Origin: Anaerocolumna sp.
Lineage (GTDB): Bacteria > Bacillota > Clostridia > Lachnospirales > Lachnospiraceae
Length of the DNA stretch: 8,784 bases
Assembly: GCA_029256035.1 (NCBI GenBank)
Contig: JAQSYR010000042.1
Location: forward strand, 1 to 8,784
Reading direction: 5' to 3'
Program-made: the position numbers and the translations under genes
Shown here: one piece after another, positions 1 to 6,465 of the stretch
Layout: each line of letters starts with the position of its first letter
Numbering within the stretch: the first letter of the stretch is position 1
Notes under the pieces: model-generated
The model's database searches: none
What the model was told of the DNA's origin: nothing
Seen by the model: only the letters and a program-made list of their open reading frames with translations

Positions 1-171
1 AATATTATGATGTCAGATTGTGCGGCTGAATTTGAAAAACTTCCGTGTATCATTGACATCGATATCTTAAGGAATATACTATATCATGGTGTGTGGACTA
101 AATTTGATTCCATACCCAATGAGAATAACAAGATAGAGGAAGGTACTTATTATGATAATGGATCCCTATAA
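1..171 (+). CDS. C-terminal fragment of a DUF5685-like protein (5' end outside window)
   Basis: An open frame runs from the first base through 56 codons to a TAA at 169-171. The visible peptide includes CAAEFEKLPCIID and IDILRNILYHGVW. I recognise this pattern (acidic/Cys helix, then 'DILRNILYxGVW') as resembling the C-terminus of DUF5685 family proteins, which in Lachnospiraceae commonly sit just upstream of a small DnaJ-domain gene. That recognition is from memory and the function of the family is unknown. The end overlaps the start of the J-domain gene by 20 bases, so the two are probably translationally coupled. Its last codons also contain the GAGGAAGG ribosome binding site of the next gene. 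That it is coding is fairly sure, because the frame abuts the next start; the family name is less so. Confidence 0.62.
   Translation, partial: NIMMSDCAAEFEKLPCIIDIDILRNILYHGVWTKFDSIPNENNKIEEGTYYDNGSL
136..143 (+). promoter_or_regulatory. Ribosome binding site deciding the J-domain gene start
   Basis: GAGGAAGG lies 8 bases upstream of the ATG at 152 and 14 upstream of a second in-frame ATG at 158. The spacing favours 152. The site lies inside the upstream coding region. Confidence 0.6.
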
Positions 172-775
172 AGTGCTTGGTGTTTCACCAAGTGCGTCTA
201 ATGACGAAATTAAAAAAGCATACAGAGAATTAAGTAGAAAATATCATCCGGATTCCTATATGGATAATCCTCTTGCTGAATTAGCTGAAGAGAAATTTAA
301 AGAAGTTCAACAGGCGTATGACCAGGTAATGAAGGAAAGAGAAGGTGGATTTACCGGAAGCAGTGCAGATTATGGAAGGCATTCTACCGGTTATTCTGGC
401 AGTTCTGAAACAGAATCTATGGAACTGAATGCAGTATTAAACTATCTTAACGCAAGACATTATAGAGAAGCCCTGACTGCTCTTTCTGGTATCACCAATC
501 GTTCTGCCAGATGGTATTACTATAGTGCGATAGCTAATGCGGGAGTGGGCAATAATTTAGAAGCTTCTAATCATGCAGAGCGGGCAGCTTCCATGGATCC
601 TGGCAATAAAGAATATTCAAATCTCTATCAACAGTTACAATGGAGAGGACAAAGATACCAAAATACACGTTATGATACAGGCTCTGGTTACGGAACCGGT
701 AATTTATGTTGTGATTTGTGGTGCGCGGATACCATATGTGAATGTATGGGAGGCGATTTGTGCTCATGTTTTTAA
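152..775 (+). CDS. J-domain (DnaJ-like) protein with TPR-like region and Cys-rich C-terminal tail
   Basis: This is a 207-residue protein. Residues 3-70 form a canonical J domain: DPYKVLGV at the start, then EIKKAYRELSRKYHPD with the HPD signature at 32-34 that stimulates Hsp70 (DnaK) ATPase activity. A low-complexity Gly/Ser/Tyr linker (about 65-88) follows, then a helical, TPR-like segment at about 90-163 (YYYSAIANAGVGNN, HAERAASMDPGN), and a short Gly/Tyr linker. The last 22 residues (186-207) hold seven cysteines, including CxxxC and CEC patterns around a MGGD motif. It lacks the zinc finger and substrate-binding domains of true DnaJ, so it is a J-domain accessory protein and not the housekeeping chaperone. 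The tail could bind metal or be lipidated or membrane-associated; that is inference. It overlaps genes on both sides, which suggests co-expression with the DUF5685-like and membrane proteins. J-domain call very sure; client or role unknown. Confidence 0.93.
   Translation: MIMDPYKVLGVSPSASNDEIKKAYRELSRKYHPDSYMDNPLAELAEEKFKEVQQAYDQVMKEREGGFTGSSADYGRHSTGYSGSSETESMELNAVLNYLNARHYREALTALSGITNRSARWYYYSAIANAGVGNNLEASNHAERAASMDPGNKEYSNLYQQLQWRGQRYQNTRYDTGSGYGTGNLCCDLWCADTICECMGGDLCSCF
748..753 (+). promoter_or_regulatory. Ribosome binding site of the membrane protein gene, inside the J-domain gene
   Basis: GGGAGG lies within the codons for the MGGD motif of the J-domain protein tail. It is 6 bases before a GTG at 760 and 12 before an ATG at 766. 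It falls inside the longest open frame that begins at ATG 742, so that longer start is unlikely to be the real one. Confidence 0.55.
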
Positions 776-1302
776 GTACGAAAAAGCTTGCTTTTTTAGG
801 ACTCTTACTTGCAATTACTGTTATGTTGGTAGTAGCCAGTGGAATTTTAGAATTTAATACTCTTTTTTTACTGGTAGCGGCTTCTTTTTGTATCGGGGTT
901 GCAATTCGGGAATGTGGATTAAGATATGGTATTGGATTTTACATTGCAAGTGTTTTGCTTAGTTTTATTCTTGCACCAAATAAACTTTATGTCTTTACTT
1001 TTTTGTGTTTTGGTTTATATCTGAGTTTAACTGACCTAGCCTGGGAGGTACTTGCAAGACATAAAACAATAAGAAACACAAAAATGATATTTTGGTTTAT
1101 TAGATTTTTCCTTTTTAATCTTTTATATATTCCCATAATATTATTATTACCCAATTTATTTTACCAAGGTAAAATTAACACTCCAATCATTGGAATCCTC
1201 TTATTGGGAGGACAGTTTGGACTAGTGCTGTATGATAGAGCATATAATTATTTTCAAAATTCTTTATGGAATAAAATAAGAACACATTTTCATTTTGATT
1301 AA
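766..1302 (+). CDS. Uncharacterised polytopic membrane protein
   Basis: From ATG 766 this encodes 178 residues, strongly hydrophobic, with about six predicted membrane segments (roughly 8-28, 31-48, 55-71, 74-92, 108-130, 139-156). Between segments 2 and 3 is a charged motif IRECGLRYG, and between 3 and 4 APNKLY. A basic loop (RHKTIRNTK) lies between segments 4 and 5, and the C-terminus is aromatic and basic. I recognise no named family or catalytic motif; some features resemble small substrate-binding membrane subunits, but that would be a guess. Start choice: ATG 742 would place the GGGAGG site inside the gene, so GTG 760 (closest to ideal spacing) or ATG 766 is preferred. It overlaps the J-domain gene by 10 bases (16 if GTG), consistent with translational coupling and a joint role at the membrane. 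Coding status is sure; function unknown. Confidence 0.82.
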   Translation: MFLSTKKLAFLGLLLAITVMLVVASGILEFNTLFLLVAASFCIGVAIRECGLRYGIGFYIASVLLSFILAPNKLYVFTFLCFGLYLSLTDLAWEVLARHKTIRNTKMIFWFIRFFLFNLLYIPIILLLPNLFYQGKINTPIIGILLLGGQFGLVLYDRAYNYFQNSLWNKIRTHFHFD

Positions 1303-1317
1303 GATTAATCCATAGGA

Positions 1318-1323
1318 TGGAGG
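1318..1323 (+). promoter_or_regulatory. Ribosome binding site of rnhA
   Basis: TGGAGG lies 6 bases before the ATG at 1330, within a 27-base gap that shows no terminator. This supports read-through from the upstream genes. Confidence 0.55.
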
Positions 1324-1329
1324 ATAAGG

Positions 1330-1806
1330 ATGAAGGTCACAATTTATACAGACGGAGCAGCCAGGGGAAATCCAGAAGGACCTGGTGGTTATGGAACAAT
1401 CCTTGTATACGTGGATTCTAAAGGAATAGAGCATAAACGTGAATATTCCGGTGGATATAAAAAAACTACAAATAATCGTATGGAATTAATGGCGGCAATT
1501 ATTGGATTAGAAGCTTTAAATAAACCTTGTGATGTGGATTTGTATTCAGATTCCCAGTATGTCATAAAAGCTTTTAATGAACATTGGATTGATGGATGGA
1601 TGAAAAAAGGCTGGAAGCGGGGAAAAAATGAGCCAGTGAAAAACATAGATTTATGGAAGAGACTCTTAAAAGCAAAGGAGCCTCATAATGTTACATTTCA
1701 CTGGGTGAAGGGACATAATGGTCATCCACAAAATGAACGTTGTGATGTACTTGCAACCTCAGCTGCAGATGGAACAAATCTAATGGAAGATGTTATTATG
1801 GAATAA
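1330..1806 (+). CDS. rnhA: Ribonuclease HI
   Basis: This encodes 158 residues, the usual length for bacterial type 1 RNase H, which cuts the RNA strand of RNA:DNA hybrids (primers, R-loops) in the cytoplasm using two metal ions. The catalytic DEDD set is visible: D8 in YTDGAARGNP, E52 in RMELMAAI, D74 in YSDSQYV and D139 in NERCDVLA, with the assisting histidine H129 in KGHNGHP. The basic substrate-handling region WMKKGWKRGKNEPVKN (90-105) matches the E. coli-type 'basic protrusion', so this is HI and not HII/HIII. There is no N-terminal hybrid-binding domain. The gene ends 28 bases before mutS, with no terminator between, so the two are probably co-transcribed. In many clostridia miaB is the gene before mutS; here rnhA takes that place. 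Confidence 0.97.
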   Translation: MKVTIYTDGAARGNPEGPGGYGTILVYVDSKGIEHKREYSGGYKKTTNNRMELMAAIIGLEALNKPCDVDLYSDSQYVIKAFNEHWIDGWMKKGWKRGKNEPVKNIDLWKRLLKAKEPHNVTFHWVKGHNGHPQNERCDVLATSAADGTNLMEDVIME

Positions 1807-1834
1807 CCAATGAGTAGAAGGGACGAACAAAGGA

Positions 1835-4507
1835 ATGGCTGAATTAACACCAATGATGCAGCAGTACATGGAAATTAAAAACCAATATCAGGATTGTATA
1901 TTATTTTATCGTCTTGGGGATTTTTATGAGATGTTTTTTGACGATGCCTTAACTTGTTCCAGAGAACTAGAAATTACATTAACTGGGAAAAACTGCGGAT
2001 TGGAAGAAAGAGCACCTATGTGCGGCATTCCCTATCACGCAGTAGATGGTTATCTTAGCAAGCTAATCAGTAAAGGATACAAGGTTGCAATTTGCGAACA
2101 GGTTGAAGATCCTAAAGCATCAAAAGGTATTGTAAAAAGAGAAGTAATTCGAATAGTTACACCTGGAACCAATCTAAATACTCAATCTTTAGAGGAAGAT
2201 AAAAATAATTATCTCATGGGGATTGTACATACAGTAAATGCTTATGGCATTAGCGTAGTTGATATTACAACGGGTGACTTTTATGTGACGGAAGTGGATT
2301 CTGATAGAAAACTGCTAGACGAAATAAACAAATTTAATCCTTCAGAAATTATTTGCAATAGTACCTTTATGGTAAGCGGTGTAGATATAGATGATTTAAG
2401 AAACCGATTGCAGACATCAGTTTCCGATTTAGAACCCTGGTATTTTGATGAATCATTATGTATAAATGCAATGAAGGAACATTTTAAGGTATCGTCTTTA
2501 GCAGGACTTGGTCTAAAAGATTATACCATAGGAATTATTGCCGCTGGTTCAGTTCTATTATATCTTTTAGAAACCCAAAAAAATGCCCTTACACATTTAA
2601 CTAAAATTACTCCATATATTACTAATAAATTTATGCTCCTTGACAGTTCTACGAGACGTAATCTTGAATTGGTAGAAACCCTTCGTGAAAAACAAAAAAG
2701 AGGTTCTTTGTTATGGGTTCTCGATAAAACCAAGACAGCAATGGGGGCCAGATTACTTAGAAATTATATTGAGCAGCCTTTAATTGATAGAGATGAGATT
2801 AATCATCGTTTAGATGCAATTGCTGAACTTAATCATTCGGTTATCACCAGAGAAGAAATTAGGGAGTATTTAAATCCTATCTATGATTTAGAAAGATTAA
2901 TGAGTAGAATAAGCTATAAAAGTGCAGGACCAAGGGATTTAATTTCCTTCCAGTCTTCCATTGCCATGATCCCTCCCATTAAGTATCTACTTCAAAATTC
3001 TTCCAGTGATATATTAAAACAAATTCAGGTTGAACTTGATCCATTGGAAGACTTACAGTTATTAATCAGTAACTCTATCATGGAAGAGCCTCCAATAGGC
3101 ATAAAAGAAGGAGGTATTATAAAGGATGGCTTTCATGAAGAAGTAGATAAGTTAAGAAGTGCAAAAACAGATGGAAAGAAGTGGCTGGCTGAATTAGAAA
3201 CCAAAGAAAAAGATAATACAGGAATAAAGAATCTTAAAGTTAAGTTTAACAGGGTTTTTGGATATTACCTGGAAGTAACCAATTCATATCAGAATCTGGT
3301 TCCAGATCACTGGATCAGAAAACAAACCCTGGCCAATGCTGAACGATATACCACACCTGAATTAAAGGAACTAGAAGATGTAATTCTTGGGGCTGAAGAT
3401 AAGCTATTCTCCTTAGAATATAATATATTTTGTGACATAAGGGATCAGATAGCAGGAGAAGTAAGTCGTATTCAGCAAACAGCCAAAGCATTAGCTAAAC
3501 TAGACGTTTTTTCTTCTTTGGCATTGGTTGCGGAACGAAATAATTTTATACGACCGAATATAAATCTTGAAGGTACTATAGATATTAAAGACGGCAGGCA
3601 TCCTGTGGTAGAACAAATGATTTCAAATAATATGTTTGTTGCTAATGATACGTATTTAAATAACCAGGAACACCGGGTATCTATAATAACTGGCCCAAAT
3701 ATGGCGGGTAAATCTACCTATATGAGACAGACAGCATTAATTGTATTAATGGCTCAAATAGGAAGCTTTATCCCAGCATCTTATGGGGATATTGGAATTG
3801 TAGATCGAATTTTTACCCGAGTAGGTGCATCTGATGATTTAGCTTCTGGACAGAGTACTTTTATGGTGGAAATGACAGAAGTAGCCAATATTCTTAGAAA
3901 TGCAACGAAAAATAGTTTGCTGATATTGGATGAAATCGGAAGAGGTACCAGTACATTTGATGGTTTAAGTATAGCATGGGCGGTTGTTGAACATATAAGT
4001 AATCCTAAGTTATTAGGAGCTAAAACTTTATTTGCAACCCACTATCATGAACTGACAGAACTGGAAGGGAAAATAGACAGTGTAAATAATTATTGTATCG
4101 CCGTAAAAGAACAAGGAGAAGATATTGTATTTCTTCGTAAAATTGTAAAAGGCGGTGCCGATAAGAGTTATGGGATTCAGGTTGCTAAACTGGCTGGGGT
4201 ACCTGATAGCGTATTACTGCGAGCAGGAGAGATTGTGGATGAGTTAAGTCAAAATGATATTGCAGAGAAAGCAAGAACCATAAAGGCTTCTACGGATTTG
4301 GGAAAAGATAAGAATGCAATCCATAAGACCAGAAAAAGCAAGGACGAAATACCAGATCAGATGTCATTATTTGATTATTCCGGAGATGAAGTAGCAAAAG
4401 AAGAAATTTTGATGGAAGTTAAAAATATAGATTTAAATAAAATGACACCAATGGATGCAATGAATTTTTTATATATGCTCCAAAAGAAAGCGAAAGAGAA
4501 AGAATAA
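1835..4507 (+). CDS. mutS: DNA mismatch repair protein MutS
   Basis: This 890-residue protein, full length for MutS1, recognises base mismatches and small loops and recruits MutL in an ATP-dependent way. The N-terminal mismatch-binding domain has the F-x-E reader in GDFYEMF (F30, E32). Core and clamp helices follow (about 270-580; LRNYIEQPL, FGYYLEVTN). The ABC-type ATPase contains Walker A GPNMAGKST (620-628), the DDLASGQSTFMVEM signature, Walker B LLILDEIGRGTSTFDG (D699, E700) and the conserved histidine of ATHYHEL (H736). Near the C-terminus QMSLF (842-846) fits a beta-clamp binding peptide, followed by the family's usual tail MTPMDAMNFLYMLQ. The start is ATG 1835; an AAGGGA site lies 11 bases upstream, with a weaker AAAGG very close to the start. 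Length and motifs distinguish it from MutS2, which lacks the mismatch-binding domain and has an Smr domain. mutL follows after a 72-base gap. Confidence 0.98.
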   Translation: MAELTPMMQQYMEIKNQYQDCILFYRLGDFYEMFFDDALTCSRELEITLTGKNCGLEERAPMCGIPYHAVDGYLSKLISKGYKVAICEQVEDPKASKGIVKREVIRIVTPGTNLNTQSLEEDKNNYLMGIVHTVNAYGISVVDITTGDFYVTEVDSDRKLLDEINKFNPSEIICNSTFMVSGVDIDDLRNRLQTSVSDLEPWYFDESLCINAMKEHFKVSSLAGLGLKDYTIGIIAAGSVLLYLLETQKNALTHLTKITPYITNKFMLLDSSTRRNLELVETLREKQKRGSLLWVLDKTKTAMGARLLRNYIEQPLIDRDEINHRLDAIAELNHSVITREEIREYLNPIYDLERLMSRISYKSAGPRDLISFQSSIAMIPPIKYLLQNSSSDILKQIQVELDPLEDLQLLISNSIMEEPPIGIKEGGIIKDGFHEEVDKLRSAKTDGKKWLAELETKEKDNTGIKNLKVKFNRVFGYYLEVTNSYQNLVPDHWIRKQTLANAERYTTPELKELEDVILGAEDKLFSLEYNIFCDIRDQIAGEVSRIQQTAKALAKLDVFSSLALVAERNNFIRPNINLEGTIDIKDGRHPVVEQMISNNMFVANDTYLNNQEHRVSIITGPNMAGKSTYMRQTALIVLMAQIGSFIPASYGDIGIVDRIFTRVGASDDLASGQSTFMVEMTEVANILRNATKNSLLILDEIGRGTSTFDGLSIAWAVVEHISNPKLLGAKTLFATHYHELTELEGKIDSVNNYCIAVKEQGEDIVFLRKIVKGGADKSYGIQVAKLAGVPDSVLLRAGEIVDELSQNDIAEKARTIKASTDLGKDKNAIHKTRKSKDEIPDQMSLFDYSGDEVAKEEILMEVKNIDLNKMTPMDAMNFLYMLQKKAKEKE

Positions 4508-4529
4508 GTTTTATCTTTTAAGATAAAAC
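4508..4529 (+). repeat. Perfect 10-bp inverted repeat directly after the mutS stop codon
   Basis: The arms GTTTTATCTT (4508-4517) and AAGATAAAAC (4520-4529) are perfectly complementary around a TT centre, beginning on the base after the mutS TAA. As RNA this would fold as a 9-bp stem with a 4-base loop, which is AU-rich and weak. No U-tract follows, so it is not a typical intrinsic terminator. It could be a DNA-level operator, an mRNA processing or stability element, or chance in AT-rich DNA. Confidence 0.5.
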
Positions 4530-4545
4530 AAAGACATAATATAAT
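4517..4545 (+). promoter_or_regulatory. Candidate internal promoter for mutL
   Basis: A perfect -10 hexamer TATAAT (4540-4545) is preceded at 17 bases by a poor -35 match, TTTAAG (4517-4522). A transcript would begin near 4552, giving a short leader before the strong mutL ribosome binding site at 4568-4576. The weak -35 and the lack of an extended -10 make this tentative. Confidence 0.3.
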
Positions 4546-4550
4546 TATGT
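4534..4550 (+). repeat. Second inverted repeat in the mutS-mutL gap
   Basis: The arms ACATAAT (4534-4540) and ATTATGT (4544-4550) are perfectly complementary around a central ATA, only 4 bases after the previous inverted repeat. A consensus -10 box (TATAAT, 4540-4545) lies across its centre. Because a TATAAT box in AT-rich DNA easily generates such symmetry, function is uncertain. Confidence 0.4.
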
Positions 4551-4567
4551 AAACCAATACAGCGGAT

Positions 4568-4576
4568 GGAGGTGAT
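4568..4576 (+). promoter_or_regulatory. Strong ribosome binding site of mutL
   Basis: GGAGGTGAT is a near-complete match to the 16S rRNA anti-Shine-Dalgarno sequence. The GGAGG core is 7 bases before the ATG at 4580. It is the strongest site in the window. Confidence 0.7.
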
Positions 4577-4579
4577 ACT

Positions 4580-6445
4580 ATGTCTAGAATTAATGTCTTA
4601 GACCAAAATACAATTAACCAAATTGCAGCCGGAGAAGTTATTGAACGACCTGCCTCTGTAGTGAAAGAATTAGTGGAAAATGCCATTGATGCAGGAGCAA
4701 ATGCAGTTACAGTAGAGATAAAAGATGGAGGTATTAGTTTTATCAGAATTACTGACAATGGATCAGGAATTGAAGAAGATGATATACCTTTGGTTTTTTT
4801 ACGTCACACTACAAGTAAAATTCGCACAGCAGAGGATTTACTAAGTGTATCAAGTTTAGGATTTCGTGGTGAGGCATTATCTAGTATTGCCGCAATTGGA
4901 CAGGTAGAATTAGTAACAAAAACAAGTGATGCCTTCACAGGCATACGTTATCAGATAGCCGGAGGGGAAGCGAAGGAGATGGAACATATCGGATGCCCTA
5001 ATGGTACAACTTTTATTATTCGTAACATATTTTTTAATACTCCAGCAAGAAGGAAATTTTTAAAGTCTCCCGTAACAGAAGCTGGATATATAAGTGATTT
5101 AATGGAGCGTTTGTCAATTTCTCATCCTGGTGTATCTTTTAAATTTATTAATAATAATCAGATTAAACTTCATACCCCAGGTAATAATCTGCTCAAAGAT
5201 ATTATCTATAATGTATATGGGAGAGAAATATCATCCCATCTTCTGTCGGTGGAAGGAAGTATCAGCCAGGTCACAATCCAAGGCTATATCGGAAAACCTT
5301 TGGTATCACGTGGAAATAGAAATTATGAAAATTACTTTATTAATGGAAGATATATTAAAAGTAATCTGATAAATAAAGCCATTGAAGAAGCATTTAAACC
5401 CTATACCATGTCTCACAGATATCCATTTACATCAATCCATTTAAAAATTGACAGCGAATTAATTGATGTAAATGTTCATCCCGCTAAGTTAGAAATTCGA
5501 TTTAAAAACGGAGATGAAATATATCAATTAATATATCAAACCATAAAAAATGTGTTAGATGGCAGGAATATGATTCCAGATATTAAGCTGACAGAGGAGA
5601 AAGAAACTACTGCAGTTATAAAAAATGTTCCGGAACCTTTTGAAGAAAATAGAAGAAAAACGGACGCCCAAATTGGCTTTTCAAAGCCTGACAAATTTGA
5701 ACACTCTATTATATATACAAAAGATAAAAATGAAAAAATAAATGATACTGAAATTGGAAAGTTAAATGAAGTGACTTCATACGGTGGAAATCTGGTAAAA
5801 GAAGCTCAAATTTATAAAATGAATCAAGAACATTCTGATCAGCTTTCCTTTTTGTCTGAAGAAGCAAAAATTTCTCATAGAATCATCGGACAAGTTTTCT
5901 CAACTTACTGGATTGTTGAATATGGCGATAAGATGTTTTTAATTGATCAGCATGCAGCTCATGAAAAAGTATTATACGAAAAAACCATTAGCTCTTTAAG
6001 ACAAAAAGAGTTTAATTCGCAACTTCTTGAACCACCTCTAATATTAACATTAAGTATGAGGGAAGAAGAAGCAGTCAAAAAATATGGGAAATTATTAAAT
6101 CAAATTGGTTTTGAATTTGAAGAATTTGGTGGTAAAGAATATGCTTTTCGAGCAGTACCTGGTGATTTATACGGGCTTGCAAAGCAAGAAATACTTATTG
6201 AACTTATTGACGGCTTGGTAACGGAGGTGTTTTCCGATACACCGGAAATTATTTTAGAGAAGATTGCCTCCTTATCTTGTAAAGCAGCAGTTAAAGGAAA
6301 TCACAATATGTCTCAAAGTGAAGCCAATGCTTTAATTGAACAGCTGCTTACATTGGAAAATCCATATTTTTGTCCCCATGGTAGACCAACTATAATTTCA
6401 ATGAGTAAGTATGAACTGGAGAAAAAATTTAAACGAATTGTTTAA
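4580..6445 (+). CDS. mutL: DNA mismatch repair protein MutL, endonuclease type
   Basis: This 621-residue protein links mismatch recognition by MutS to strand incision. The N-terminal GHKL ATPase is intact: LVENAIDAGA with catalytic E33 and N34, DNGSGI (59-64), HTTSKI (76-81) and GFRGEAL (94-100). A variable, charged linker spans about 345-425, and the dimerisation/nuclease domain follows. That domain carries DQHAAHEKVLYE (456-467), a perfect DQHA(X)2E(X)4E metal-binding endonuclease motif, plus SCKAAVK (566-572) and CPHGRPT (598-604), which complete the metal site in endonuclease MutLs such as that of Bacillus. This is the nicking type found in bacteria without MutH/Dam-directed repair. QLLEPP (481-486) sits where the beta-clamp peptide is expected but is a degenerate match. 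The start is fixed by the strong ribosome binding site just upstream. miaA begins 20 bases after the stop. Confidence 0.98.
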   Translation: MSRINVLDQNTINQIAAGEVIERPASVVKELVENAIDAGANAVTVEIKDGGISFIRITDNGSGIEEDDIPLVFLRHTTSKIRTAEDLLSVSSLGFRGEALSSIAAIGQVELVTKTSDAFTGIRYQIAGGEAKEMEHIGCPNGTTFIIRNIFFNTPARRKFLKSPVTEAGYISDLMERLSISHPGVSFKFINNNQIKLHTPGNNLLKDIIYNVYGREISSHLLSVEGSISQVTIQGYIGKPLVSRGNRNYENYFINGRYIKSNLINKAIEEAFKPYTMSHRYPFTSIHLKIDSELIDVNVHPAKLEIRFKNGDEIYQLIYQTIKNVLDGRNMIPDIKLTEEKETTAVIKNVPEPFEENRRKTDAQIGFSKPDKFEHSIIYTKDKNEKINDTEIGKLNEVTSYGGNLVKEAQIYKMNQEHSDQLSFLSEEAKISHRIIGQVFSTYWIVEYGDKMFLIDQHAAHEKVLYEKTISSLRQKEFNSQLLEPPLILTLSMREEEAVKKYGKLLNQIGFEFEEFGGKEYAFRAVPGDLYGLAKQEILIELIDGLVTEVFSDTPEIILEKIASLSCKAAVKGNHNMSQSEANALIEQLLTLENPYFCPHGRPTIISMSKYELEKKFKRIV

Positions 6446-6465
6446 GAAGACAAAGGAAGAAGTTT

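Noticed and set aside
742..765. N-terminal extension of the membrane protein from ATG 742
   Set aside because: It would put the GGGAGG ribosome binding site inside the gene and has no convincing site of its own upstream; it also adds charged residues ahead of the first membrane segment.
1216..1248. Promoter for rnhA-mutSL inside the membrane protein gene (TATAAT at 1243-1248)
   Set aside because: No -35 match at 16-18 bases; the nearest TTGGAC lies about 20 bases away, and TATAAT is frequent by chance in this AT-rich coding sequence.
4508..4529. Intrinsic terminator between mutS and mutL
   Set aside because: The stem is almost entirely A-U and is followed by CAAAGACAT and not a U-tract on the + strand; no opposing gene exists on the minus strand to terminate.
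4375..4758. 127-codon open frame on the minus strand across the mutS-mutL junction
   Set aside because: It is antisense to the mutS end and the mutL GHKL region, whose motifs are intact. Its peptide is hydrophobic and repetitive in composition as expected of a reverse-frame shadow.
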